Assembly: GCA_021807595.1 (NCBI GenBank)
Contig: JAKBCS010000034.1
Coordinates: 1 to 41,465 of the forward strand
Source: Planctomycetota bacterium
GTDB lineage: Bacteria; Planctomycetota; Planctomycetia; Gemmatales; Gemmataceae
Reading direction: 5' to 3'
DNA length: 41,465 nt
The notes under the pieces are model-generated. The model searched no databases, was not told where the DNA came from, and saw only the letters and a program-made list of their open reading frames with translations. Position numbers and translations under genes: made by a program. This document shows, one piece after another, positions 1-8,008 of this stretch; positions within the stretch are counted from its first letter, which is position 1; every line of letters starts with the position of its first letter.

Positions 1-487
1 CATGTTGCTTCAGAAAGTCCGCCACCGTCACCAGCGCGACGACAGCCGCCCGCTCGAGGGGAAAGCGATATGCACCGGTCGAGATGGCCGGCAGCGCGAC
101 GGAACGGCATGTTTTCTCGACCGCCGCCAGCAAAATGTTATTATGCACTTGGCGCAATTGTCGCTCCGCTTTGTCCGCATAACGCGCACTATAAAAAGGA
201 CCGACTGCATGGACAACCCAACGCGCTGGAAGTCGTCCCGCCTCTGTAACGCGGACTTCGCCCGTTGGGCAACGGCGTCCTTTTTCATCGGCTGGCAAGC
301 TCAAACAGGCGTCCAGGAGCGCCTTACCAGCGGCGCGATGGATTGCACCATCGACTCCCCCGCCGCCCGCTAATTTCGTGTTCGCCGCATTCACAATGGC
401 ATCCACTTCCTGCTCGACGATATTGCCGAGAATCAACTCGATCCGGCAGACACCTACGTTGCGACTTACCAGCGTTTGTCCGGCCAT
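1..487 (-). CDS. Macro-domain protein (O-acetyl-ADP-ribose deacetylase type), 3' end missing
   Basis: The frame opens with ATG at 487 and runs leftward without a stop off the window edge, so about 162 residues are visible and the C-terminus is missing. It reads MAGQTLVSRNVGV, then ILGNIVEQEVDAIVNAANTK followed by LAGGGGVDGAIHRAAG and later CPTGEVRVTEAGRLPARWVV and HAVGPFY. These are the ADP-ribose-binding signatures of the macro domain (the VNAAN motif and the GGGVDGAIHRAAG loop). Known members of the YmdB/MacroD class hydrolyse O-acetyl-ADP-ribose or remove mono-ADP-ribose from proteins in the cytoplasm. The substrate here cannot be told from sequence. It lies on the same strand as the next three genes, but a 16-bp hairpin repeat separates it from the YHS-like gene. 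Confidence 0.93.
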   Translation of the reverse strand, partial: MAGQTLVSRNVGVCRIELILGNIVEQEVDAIVNAANTKLAGGGGVDGAIHRAAGKALLDACLSLPADEKGRRCPTGEVRVTEAGRLPARWVVHAVGPFYSARYADKAERQLRQVHNNILLAAVEKTCRSVALPAISTGAYRFPLERAAVVALVTVADFLKQH

Positions 488-517
488 GACCACCCTCGGA
501 GGAAAGGCGGAAACGCA

Positions 518-568
518 GCGGAGCGGAGCGCGGACATATTCCCGCGCTCCGCTCCGCGTCGCGGCTAA
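518..568. repeat. Dispersed palindromic repeat R1, copy 1 (perfect 16-bp hairpin)
   Basis: Bases 518-533 and 542-557 are perfect reverse complements (gcggagcggagcgcgg and its complement) with an 8-base loop. The right arm continues to GCGGCTAA at 568. Positions 541-568 match 38549-38576 on the other strand in 27 of 28 bases, and a shorter relative lies at 26841-26894. It sits between the YHS-like gene (stop at 584) and the macro-domain gene on the minus strand. It could act as an RNA hairpin, but no T-run follows. Confidence 0.8.
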
Positions 569-583
569 ACGATTGGAGAAAAG

Positions 584-1306
584 TTACTTCTTCTTCCCCG
601 CCTTCTTATCCTTGAATTCCTTGACGTACTTCTCCGGATTTTCCATGAACGCATCGCGGCAGCCGGAGCAGCAGACGTAGTAGGTCTCGCCTTTGAAGCT
701 GACCGGCATTGTGCCGAGTCCGCCGGAGACAATGCACTCGTTCTTCTTGTCCACTTTGCCCAGGCTGACGCCTTCGCGAGTGCAGGCTACCATGTAATCT
801 TTCTTCCAGATGGTGCGGCCTCCGTCTTTGTGGGCGACGTGGTAGATGAAACGATCGCCCTCGGCAGCCGTGTTCATGGTGATTTGCTCCGTCGCCTTGG
901 AGTCGGGGTCGATGCGTTCCAACTTGAGCGTCTCTCGTTCGATCTTGCCCACGAAGACGAGTTTTTTGTCCTCCTTGTTTAGTAGCGTCAACTCGTAGGA
1001 TTTCTTTTTGGGCAGATAACGAAGCTCGCCGGATTTGTAGATTTTGCCGTCTTTAATGTTCATGCTCATCCAGGCATCGTCGCCCTTGAAGCGCCAACTC
1101 CAGCTGACGGTTTCACTCCAGACGGGGTCGCGCGGACCGGGGCGTGGCTTGTCGGGTCCGCCGTTACCCTTCCAACCGCCGATAAACTCTTGCAGCTCTT
1201 TGAGAGCCTCTTTGGCCTCGGAAGAATTGGCTTTGTCGCCGGCCAGCACCGGCACAATCAGGCCGAGCAAAGCCATCTGAATCCCTAGCACTACGAATCG
1301 ATTCAT
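584..1306 (-). CDS. Secreted protein with C-terminal YHS-like metal-binding domain
   Basis: 240 residues. An N-terminal signal peptide (MNRFVVLGIQMALLGLIVPVLAG) suggests export. Residues of about 30-150 form a beta-rich region of unknown function with a GGWKGNGG motif. From about residue 185, the pattern KNECIVSGG, then YYVCCSGCRDAF and NPEKYVKEF resembles the YHS/TRASH type of small treble-clef domain, in which cysteines bind a metal (C at ECIVSG, then the CCSGC cluster). Such domains occur in copper ATPases and in many exported planctomycete proteins. The tail is very lysine-rich. The actual role is unknown; metal sensing or binding is an inference from the cysteine pattern. Confidence 0.8.
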   Translation of the reverse strand: MNRFVVLGIQMALLGLIVPVLAGDKANSSEAKEALKELQEFIGGWKGNGGPDKPRPGPRDPVWSETVSWSWRFKGDDAWMSMNIKDGKIYKSGELRYLPKKKSYELTLLNKEDKKLVFVGKIERETLKLERIDPDSKATEQITMNTAAEGDRFIYHVAHKDGGRTIWKKDYMVACTREGVSLGKVDKKNECIVSGGLGTMPVSFKGETYYVCCSGCRDAFMENPEKYVKEFKDKKAGKKK

Positions 1307-1389
1307 GGGTCCTCGCTTTCGCGTATGTGGAATAGAGGGGAGCGTCTCGCTTTAGACGAAGCCATGGCACGATTGGTTCCGACGACCCA

Positions 1390-1411
1390 TCAGCTTACGC
1401 CGCCGGTTCGC
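1390..1411. repeat. Dispersed palindromic repeat R2, partial copy
   Basis: The run cagcttacgccgccggttcg matches, with one difference, the reverse complement of the repeat at 9521-9542 and the copy inside the quinone oxidoreductase gene at 2168-2196. It lies immediately beyond the stop codon of the quinone oxidoreductase gene. Confidence 0.65.
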
Positions 1412-1412
1412 C

Positions 1413-2420
1413 TTATTGTGTCAGCACGATTTTGCCGTGCAGCGTGCCGGCCTTACCGAGTGTATTCTCTTCCAGCAGTTGATGCGCTGCCGCCGCTTGA
1501 GACAAAGGAAAAACGCGGCCAATCAGCGGTTTCAGTTGACCCAGCTTGAGCCAGCGCTGAATGTCTTCGGCGCAGCGGCGTTGTTCGGTCGCCGTGGCGT
1601 TGAACATGGCGAAGCCGTGCAGGGATAGTCCTTTGACGTAAAACGGTCCTACCGGAAACAGCGGTTGTGCCTGTCGTCCGGCCATGACGACGATGCGGCC
1701 GCGCTGGGCCATGAGATCGACCGTGCGCAGAAAATCCGGCTCGCGCTGTGTCTCGTACCAGACGTTGACGCCTTGTCCGCGCGTGAACTCGCGCACGCGG
1801 GCCGGGATGTCGTCCGTCTTATAATGGAGGACGCAATCGGCTCCCCACTGCTGACACAGTTTCGCTTTATCCGCCGATCCGACCGTGGTAATGACGCGCG
1901 CTCCGACCGCCTTGGCCATTTGCACGACCATCGAGCCGACGCCGCCCGTGCCGCCGTTGACGTAGACGATCTCGCCCGTCTGCAATCGGGCATCGCGGAA
2001 CAGTCCGAGATGCGCGGTGATGCCGACGAGAGCAACCGCCGCCGCCGTCTTGTCGTCTACTCCTTCGGGAGTCGGATACAACCATTCCTCGGCAACGGCG
2101 GCATATTCGGCGAACGTCCCCTGTCTTCCCAGCAAACCTTGGTTCGATCCCCAAACGCGGTCGCCAACGGCGAACCGGCTGCGTAAGCTGCCGGGTGCCT
2201 CTGGTACCTTTTCGACCGTACCGGCGAGATCGCAACCGACGATAAAGGGTTTGGGCAGCGTCATGGGGACCGTACCGGCGCGAATGTACAAGTCGATGGG
2301 ATTGACGGCGACTGCGCCGACGCGGACCAAGACCTCTCCGGATTGCGGCGTCGGTTGCGGCAGGTCGCCGTAGTGGATCGCACTGGGATTGCCCGTCGCT
2401 TCGATGTATGCGGCTTTCAC
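1413..2420 (-). CDS. Zinc-independent MDR-family NAD(P)H:quinone oxidoreductase
   Basis: 335 residues from a GTG start at 2420, chosen because GAGG lies 8 bases upstream and the protein then begins VKAAYIEATGNPSAI, the usual N-terminus of this family. The frame stays open upstream to 2480, but nothing there resembles the family. An N-terminal GroES-like substrate domain is followed by the Rossmann motif YVNGGTGGVGSMVVQMAKAV. Quinone oxidoreductases of this group transfer electrons from NADPH to quinones or alkenal-type substrates in the cytoplasm. No structural zinc cysteines are seen. An odd segment, PEAPGSLRSRFAVGDRV, is encoded by a dispersed DNA repeat (2168-2196) sitting in frame between two conserved blocks. 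The gene lies upstream of the YHS-like gene but is probably transcribed on its own. Confidence 0.92.
   Translation of the reverse strand: MKAAYIEATGNPSAIHYGDLPQPTPQSGEVLVRVGAVAVNPIDLYIRAGTVPMTLPKPFIVGCDLAGTVEKVPEAPGSLRSRFAVGDRVWGSNQGLLGRQGTFAEYAAVAEEWLYPTPEGVDDKTAAAVALVGITAHLGLFRDARLQTGEIVYVNGGTGGVGSMVVQMAKAVGARVITTVGSADKAKLCQQWGADCVLHYKTDDIPARVREFTRGQGVNVWYETQREPDFLRTVDLMAQRGRIVVMAGRQAQPLFPVGPFYVKGLSLHGFAMFNATATEQRRCAEDIQRWLKLGQLKPLIGRVFPLSQAAAAHQLLEENTLGKAGTLHGKIVLTQ
2168..2196. repeat. Dispersed palindromic repeat R2, copy inside a coding sequence
   Basis: The sequence cgaaccggctgcgtaagctg and the following ccgggt match the repeat at 9521-9545 with a single change. Here it lies within the quinone oxidoreductase gene and is translated in frame as part of APGSLRSRFA, directly before the conserved VGDRVWG block. 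Confidence 0.75.
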
Positions 2421-2470
2421 GATTGACCTCGCATGGGGGGGAGTATTCGCGGTTGACTCCGTCGATGGGT

Positions 2471-2499
2471 AAGATAGCAAGCGAAGTCGGCGCTCGCAA
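2471..2499 (-). promoter_or_regulatory. Candidate sigma-70-type promoter for the quinone oxidoreductase gene
   Basis: On the minus strand, TTGCGA (2499-2494) and TATCTT (2476-2471) are separated by exactly 17 bases, with the gene start 50 bases further on. This is a match by eye to the bacterial consensus only. Planctomycete promoters are poorly characterised. Confidence 0.35.
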
Positions 2500-2507
2500 G
2501 AATCCGC

Positions 2508-2837
2508 TCAAGAGTCGCCGACAACCTCGTCGAGTCCCCGACGCACTTCCTGGGCCTCCGGACGCGCGAGTTGCTTCACGACGCGACCGTCGTGTAGGAA
2601 CACGAGATTCGGCCACAATTTGACGCCGAACGAACGTCCCAGCGGTCTGCCCTTGCCATCCGCAATTTTAATATGCCGCACTTGGGGATACGATTCCAAA
2701 AGAGATTCGAGCGGTCCTTGCAACGCTTGACAATAGCCGCACCAGCTTGCGCCGAATTCCAACAATACCGGACCCTTTAAGGAATCTATGTCCTCGCGGC
2801 TCGGCTCCGGTTTGTCGTAGCCCGTATCGAATGGCAC
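2508..2837 (-). CDS. Thioredoxin-like protein, WCGYC active site
   Basis: 109 residues from a GTG start at 2837, chosen because AGGAG stands 8 bases upstream. The frame is open to 3086, but that extension lacks family similarity. The protein has the thioredoxin fold signature GPVLLEFGASWCGYCQALQGPL with a CGYC redox pair, the conserved cis-proline region (VKLWPNLVFLHDG) and normal thioredoxin length. It has no signal peptide, so it should act in the cytoplasm as a disulfide reductase or electron donor. CGYC differs from the CGPC of classical thioredoxin, so redox potential and partners may differ. It is divergent from the TolC-like gene across a 213-base gap. Confidence 0.9.
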   Translation of the reverse strand: MPFDTGYDKPEPSREDIDSLKGPVLLEFGASWCGYCQALQGPLESLLESYPQVRHIKIADGKGRPLGRSFGVKLWPNLVFLHDGRVVKQLARPEAQEVRRGLDEVVGDS

Positions 2838-3050
2838 GATGGATTCTCCTGAAAAATACCTCCCTTCACGTTTTATTCGGCGGGGATCGCGGCGGCCTCT
2901 CGTCCTCTTCGAGAGGAGGCTAACCGTCAGGGTACATATCGCTAAATTGCAAGATTTGGGCACAATCAACAAAGTAAGGCGAGGCGGGAAACCGATGAAA
3001 CCCACAAGCTGGCAATTCCGCTCGCCAGACCCCGCAGGAGAACTGTTGAT

Positions 3051-4451
3051 ATGCTCCGCGATACACCGCGCCGCGCGCCGGGACACCGTTTCATTGGCCG
3101 TCTCGCGTCCATTTTCGCCGCCGGACTCTTTCTGATGCCGACCGGCTGCAAATTCACGATGCCGATGGATCGCTATCTACTGAACAGTCCACCTGTGCCC
3201 GGTCCCCTCTCCAGCGGATGGACGCCGCCGTTGAACGTGACTCGTCCTCCAGGCAGCGAAGCCGACGACTCCGGCGTGAAGCCCGTTTCCTATCGGACGT
3301 CAACCCCGGAGACGCCTTCGCCGATCCCCGATCCGTTGCCCCCGCTATCTTCGGTGGAGCGGGTCACCCCGGTTGATTTCGATGTCGTGATGCGGCGAAC
3401 CTTCGAGAACAATGGTGACGTTCTGGTGGCGCGTGAGCGCGTTCGAGAGAGCGAATCCGCGCTCGCCGCGGCGGTGCGCTCGCACATTCCGCAAGGGATG
3501 CGCAAAGATACTTTCAAGAAGCCCGTGGCCGAGGCGACGGTGTGGCATCGCCGGGCCGAGTTGCGTAAGGTCGAGAACGAGAAACTCCTCGACGCGGCCA
3601 ACACCTATTTCGATTGGCTGGCCGCCAAGCGAGGCGAATCCGTGGCGCGCGACCTGATCCAGTTAGACGAAAAGCTACTCGGCCGCGCGCGCAAACTCGT
3701 CGAACTCGGCGAGAGGCCCGCGCAGGTCATGGTCGAATCCGCGGAAACGGCACTGGAGGGGCATCGCCAAGCCCTGACGAACGCGCATCGACTCGGCCAA
3801 TCCGCGGCGACTAAGTTGGCCCTCTTGATGGGGTTGCATGGCGGTACGATCGGCACAACCGACAAGCTCTCGCCGACGGATCGAGTCGAAGCATCGGGGG
3901 AGCTTGAGGAGATGGTGCATCGATCGCAATCGACGGGACCGGGTGTACTCGAATTGCAAGGACTCATCGCATCCATTCAACAAGGCATCGAACACGCGCG
4001 CTTCGCTCAGCGACTCTGCGCGATGTCGGAAGCGAGTCGAGTGTGCGGATATTCGCTGGTTCATGCGCCGCTGACGTGCGGTCGGCTCCAAATGGCCCAG
4101 AGCGAATTGCAGCAGGCGCGTCTGGCACTCAACGAACTTCAGGGAAAGCTGCGCGCCGGCGTCGAAGAAGCTCATGCGTCCATCCTGTCCGGGCGCGAAC
4201 AAATCGTCCATGCCGCCGCTACCATTAAGCACGCCGTCGAGACGTATCGTCTCATGGATCTCCGCTTGTCCATGGAGAATCCCGATGCTTGGGCACGGAA
4301 TCACACATACAATGGTGTGCTAACCGCCATTCAACAGGTGTCGCAGGCTCAGGTCCAATTCTTGAAAGCCGTCGCCGAGTACGAGAAGACCCAAGCGCGC
4401 CTATTGCTGTTCTTGGGAACCTACAGCGAGCCTCCGATTCACGCTCGATAA
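3051..4451 (+). CDS. TolC-like outer-membrane efflux lipoprotein
   Basis: 466 residues, ATG start preceded by AGGAG at a normal distance. A basic, hydrophobic N-terminus ends in LMPTGCK, which looks like a lipobox with Cys near residue 33, so the mature protein is probably lipid-anchored. The rest is long alpha-helical sequence with the two-fold pattern of the TolC/outer-membrane efflux family: FENNGDVLVARERVRESE, then LDAANTYFDWLAAK, later MAQSELQQARLALNELQGKL and VLTAIQQVSQAQVQFLKAVA. TolC proteins form trimeric tunnels through the outer membrane for drug or metal efflux or type I secretion. No membrane-fusion or pump gene lies nearby, so the partner is encoded elsewhere. Confidence 0.82.
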   Translation: MLRDTPRRAPGHRFIGRLASIFAAGLFLMPTGCKFTMPMDRYLLNSPPVPGPLSSGWTPPLNVTRPPGSEADDSGVKPVSYRTSTPETPSPIPDPLPPLSSVERVTPVDFDVVMRRTFENNGDVLVARERVRESESALAAAVRSHIPQGMRKDTFKKPVAEATVWHRRAELRKVENEKLLDAANTYFDWLAAKRGESVARDLIQLDEKLLGRARKLVELGERPAQVMVESAETALEGHRQALTNAHRLGQSAATKLALLMGLHGGTIGTTDKLSPTDRVEASGELEEMVHRSQSTGPGVLELQGLIASIQQGIEHARFAQRLCAMSEASRVCGYSLVHAPLTCGRLQMAQSELQQARLALNELQGKLRAGVEEAHASILSGREQIVHAAATIKHAVETYRLMDLRLSMENPDAWARNHTYNGVLTAIQQVSQAQVQFLKAVAEYEKTQARLLLFLGTYSEPPIHAR

Positions 4452-4513
4452 GGACGAACCCTCTGCCGGTTGCGCCAGGCGACGAAAGACCGAATGCCTT
4501 CGATCTTTCGTTG

Positions 4514-4519
4514 TATAAT
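4514..4519 (+). promoter_or_regulatory. Candidate -10 box for the kinase gene
   Basis: A perfect TATAAT lies 33 bases before the ATG at 4552, in the only gap between the TolC-like and kinase genes. I see no convincing -35 box at the matching distance. Confidence 0.4.
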
Positions 4520-4551
4520 TGCGGAAAGCGTCCCAGGCAGGGTTTTCCGCA

Positions 4552-7107
4552 ATGAAGCCGACATCGACTGAACTCCGTTGCCCTTCTCTCGACGAACTGC
4601 GCCGCCTCCTTCGGCACGAAGTTCCCGAAGTTGAATCGGCTCGGCTCCTCCAGCATATCCCAAACTGCGCCGTTTGCCGCGAGAGATGGAACAATCTGCG
4701 CCTGGAAACTACGGCCAGCCACACCCCGCCGTTCGTGCCACCGAGCGGCGACACGCATTCCGGCAGAGTGGTATCTCCTCCTCCCGTTTGGGATTCTCAC
4801 GAGTCTCTCTTGGGAGACGGCGGCGGACGCGCTCTCCATCCTTCCTCAGCCGCCGACAAGTCGCCCTCGTTCGCGTTTTTGTCTCCAGCGCGCGAGCCGG
4901 GCGAATTGGGCTGGCTGGCACACTATCGCATTACCAGGGTAATCGGCGAGGGCGGCATGGGGTTCGTCTTCGATGCCTTCGACACCCATCTGCAACGTCG
5001 CGTCGGGCTGAAGGTTCTCAAGCCAGAACTGGCAACCAATCTCTCGTTCCGCGAACGCTTTCTGCAAGAGGCGCGCGCCGCTGCCGCGCTGCCGGACGAA
5101 TACATCATCACGATTTATCAGGTCGGACTGGAAAACGATGTTCCCTTCCTGGCTATGAAATATCTGCACGGCGAATCGTTGGAACAGCGACTCCAGCGCG
5201 ATCGACGCATCCCCTCGCACGAAGTATTTCGCATTGGCCGCGAGATCGCCTTGGGGCTAAGCTCGGCGCACGAACGGGGGCTAATCCACCGCGACATCAA
5301 ACCGGCGAATCTGTGGCTGGAGACACCACCCGAAGAAGCCGCGTCGAGCGGTCCTCGCTTGTCTTGCGAGTACGTTTCTCGGCTGAAGATTCTCGACTTC
5401 GGCTTGGCCCGACCGATCCACGACACCCGGCGACTGACGGCGACCGGCCTGATTGTCGGCACGCCGTCCTATCTCGCTCCGGAACAGGCGCGCGGCTTGC
5501 CGCTGGATCATCGTTGCGATTTGTTCGCTCTCGGCATCGTCCTGTTCCGCATGGTCACGGGCACATTGCCGTTCGAAGGCCCCGATACGCTCGCTCAACT
5601 GACGGCTCTGGCCATTGGAACGCCGCGTCGCGTTGAAGAATTACAACCCCAGACTCCGCCGGGATTATGCGATCTCATCCATCAACTTTTGGCGCGCGAA
5701 CCGGCCGATCGCCCCGCATCGGCCCGAGCCGTCGCCGAGTCGCTGCGCGCGTTGGAGCGAAGCGAGCCGGGACTTCCTCGCTCTCCACTTCCCAGTCCCC
5801 GCTCATCGTTCCACAAGACCCGCCGATTGTGGGCGAGCGGATTCTTCGTGTTCTTGCTTGCCGGTGTCGCCGGACTATGGTACGGCTTTCACTCGAAAGG
5901 AAGCCCTTTGCCATCGCCGACGGAAAAAGATCCCATTAAGGTCGGAATCTTGTTTTCTCTGCGCGGTCCGATGTTCGGCGGCGGAGCGGCGGCTCACGAC
6001 GCCGTGATTTTGGCCGTGGAAGAACTAAACCGGCAGGGCGGGTTGCTCGGTCGCAAGCTGGTGGCGGTCGATGGCGACGGCGAATCGGATCATCGCAAAT
6101 TCGCCACCTTGGCCAAAAAGCTTCTCGACGAAGACCGTGTGTCGGCGATTTTCGGCTGCCGCGCCTCGTCCAATCGCAAGGTCGTTCGCCCCCTCGTCGA
6201 GAAGGCGGGGAGTCTGCTGATCTATCCCATGCAATTCGAGGGGCTGGAGGATTCGCCGAACATCGTTTACCTCGGTGCCGCGCCCAACCAACAGATTCTA
6301 CCGGCCCTCAATTACGCCATCGGCATTTTGCACAAACGTCGTCTCTTTCTCGTCGGGTCCGATTATGTATACCCGCGCGCCGCCAATCAAATCGTCCGCG
6401 ATCACATCCGCGACCATCAGCGGGACGCGCAAATCGTCGGCGAAGAATACATCCCCTTCGGCAGCACGGAGGTCCAAGACCTCGTCCGCAGCCTCGCCGC
6501 CGTGAAACCCGATTTGATCGTCAATACCATCAATGGCGATAGCAATTCGGCTTTTTTTCGCGAACTGCAACGAGCCGGACTCAACGCCGAGACTACGCCA
6601 GTCTTGTCGTTCAGCATGGGGGAGAACGATTTGCTGAGCCTCGGCGAGGTCGGCGTCGGCCATCTCGCGGCGTGGAGTTATTTTCAAAGTATCGACCGGC
6701 TGGAGAACCGCGAATTCGTCGCTAAATTCCGCGAGCGGTTCGGCAATCGCCGGGTTCTCTCCGATCCGATGGAGACCGTCTATTTCGGCGTACAGCTGTG
6801 GGCGCAGGCGGTTCAAGCCGCCGGAACCGTCGAATCTTCCGCCGTAGTACAAGCCATGAAGAATCGCACCTTCGAGGCACCGGAGGGCCGGGTGCGCATC
6901 GACGCCGACACGCACTATGCCTGGCGCGTGATGCGCATGGGGCGCGTCCGGGAAGACGGCCAGTTCGAGATACTTTTCAATTCGGAGACACCGATCCAGC
7001 CGAAGCCATTTCCGACCGGCCGTTCGCGAGCCGAATGGGAGCGCTATTTGACGAATCTCTATTCGGGATGGGGCGAGAGCTGGTTGGCCCCACTGCCGCC
7101 GAGATAA
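4552..7107 (+). CDS. Membrane Ser/Thr protein kinase with extracytoplasmic UrtA/AmiC-like ligand-binding domain
   Basis: 851 residues from ATG 4552; a TTG start at 4519 is possible but would fall inside the -10 box. Order: a zinc-finger-like segment near residues 10-45 (CPSLDELRR, then HIPNCAVC); a Hanks-type kinase from about residue 124 with GEGGMG, catalytic Lys154, HRD at 246-248 (IHRDIKPAN) and DFG at 282-284, all intact; GTPSYLAPEQ activation segment; one membrane helix at about 426-446; then a type I periplasmic-binding domain from about 461 (IKVGILFSLRGPM, YPMQFEGLEDSPNIVYLGAA, SDYVYPRAAN). That last part resembles the urea/short-chain-amide binding proteins UrtA, AmiC and FmdD. The inferred role is to sense a small amide outside the membrane and phosphorylate cytoplasmic targets. 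No transporter genes are adjacent. Confidence 0.93.
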   Translation: MKPTSTELRCPSLDELRRLLRHEVPEVESARLLQHIPNCAVCRERWNNLRLETTASHTPPFVPPSGDTHSGRVVSPPPVWDSHESLLGDGGGRALHPSSAADKSPSFAFLSPAREPGELGWLAHYRITRVIGEGGMGFVFDAFDTHLQRRVGLKVLKPELATNLSFRERFLQEARAAAALPDEYIITIYQVGLENDVPFLAMKYLHGESLEQRLQRDRRIPSHEVFRIGREIALGLSSAHERGLIHRDIKPANLWLETPPEEAASSGPRLSCEYVSRLKILDFGLARPIHDTRRLTATGLIVGTPSYLAPEQARGLPLDHRCDLFALGIVLFRMVTGTLPFEGPDTLAQLTALAIGTPRRVEELQPQTPPGLCDLIHQLLAREPADRPASARAVAESLRALERSEPGLPRSPLPSPRSSFHKTRRLWASGFFVFLLAGVAGLWYGFHSKGSPLPSPTEKDPIKVGILFSLRGPMFGGGAAAHDAVILAVEELNRQGGLLGRKLVAVDGDGESDHRKFATLAKKLLDEDRVSAIFGCRASSNRKVVRPLVEKAGSLLIYPMQFEGLEDSPNIVYLGAAPNQQILPALNYAIGILHKRRLFLVGSDYVYPRAANQIVRDHIRDHQRDAQIVGEEYIPFGSTEVQDLVRSLAAVKPDLIVNTINGDSNSAFFRELQRAGLNAETTPVLSFSMGENDLLSLGEVGVGHLAAWSYFQSIDRLENREFVAKFRERFGNRRVLSDPMETVYFGVQLWAQAVQAAGTVESSAVVQAMKNRTFEAPEGRVRIDADTHYAWRVMRMGRVREDGQFEILFNSETPIQPKPFPTGRSRAEWERYLTNLYSGWGESWLAPLPPR

Positions 7108-7128
7108 AAGAAGGCCCAATGCCGGCCA

Positions 7129-7755
7129 TTACCAGTTGACGTGTTCTGCAAATTCGCCGATTCCCAAACGATAACACATCTGCTCGAATTGTTCGTAGTG
7201 CCTCGGATCGCTGCTGTGCAGATGCTCGCCCTCGGTGATGAGACGCAGGGCATCGTTACGCGGGATGCCGAAGTCGCGCAGAACGCGCTCGAACGGCGCG
7301 AGATCGCAGGCATAGACGACGAGGAGCTTGTGTTCGTCGAACTGCACTTCCATCGCGCGGCCGCGCGCCAGCACCGCTACGCCGGTACAGCCATCGTTCA
7401 TTAGAAGCTCTTCAAAGTCGCAAAAATGACTCATCGAGACCGGCAGGTCGATATGTTCGCGGACCAGATCCTTATGGCTTTTGCCATCGCCGTGATGGCT
7501 CGTCTCCACGATGACATCGACGGCCTCACCCAGCGGGGCGAGGAGAGCCAGGAAAACGTCGAACAGTTGTTCGCGCGAGACCGCGGCGGCCAGGACCGGC
7601 AAGCGCAAGCGTCGGCGTTCGTTGCGGTAGACCTCGACGCGGTAGCCCTGCCGAGGTACAACCGGCACATGAAGCGCCGGACGAATGGCATCGGTCAACT
7701 GAAAATCACCGTAACGATCAACCCGCAAATGGGCGGATAAATTCTTGGAAGTCAC
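7129..7755 (-). CDS. Unrecognised conserved-looking protein
   Basis: About 208 residues if translation starts at GTG 7755 (AGG lies 7 bases upstream); GTG 7761 is an alternative, and the frame is open to 7896. The sequence begins VTSKNLSAHLRVDRYGDFQL and includes IVETSHHGDGKSH, a histidine-rich stretch, and a C-terminal half rich in acidic and aromatic residues (YACDLAPFERVLRDFGI, SDPRHYEQFEQMCYRL). No signal peptide, membrane segment or known catalytic motif is seen, so it is probably cytoplasmic. It converges with the kinase gene (21-base gap) and is divergent from the transglutaminase gene. I do not recognise the family. Confidence 0.72.
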   Translation of the reverse strand: MTSKNLSAHLRVDRYGDFQLTDAIRPALHVPVVPRQGYRVEVYRNERRRLRLPVLAAAVSREQLFDVFLALLAPLGEAVDVIVETSHHGDGKSHKDLVREHIDLPVSMSHFCDFEELLMNDGCTGVAVLARGRAMEVQFDEHKLLVVYACDLAPFERVLRDFGIPRNDALRLITEGEHLHSSDPRHYEQFEQMCYRLGIGEFAEHVNW

Positions 7756-8008
7756 GTCCACACCTATGTCTATGGGAGAGAGGGGAGTTGTCGTTCGTTC
7801 GGATGGTCGGGGAAGTCCGCTCGTCTGATGAACTATAGAACGCATTTTCGCCGCACGCCAATCGACGGCCCGATTCTCTCCGCGTCTTCGGCGCATACCG
7901 ACTCCACGAGCGCATTATCGTCGCCTCAAAACGGTTTCCTCTCCGCGCGCGGCGGTGACAGCGGTTATGATGACCCATAGAGTCTCACGGCGACGAGGTG
8001 GAGATGCC

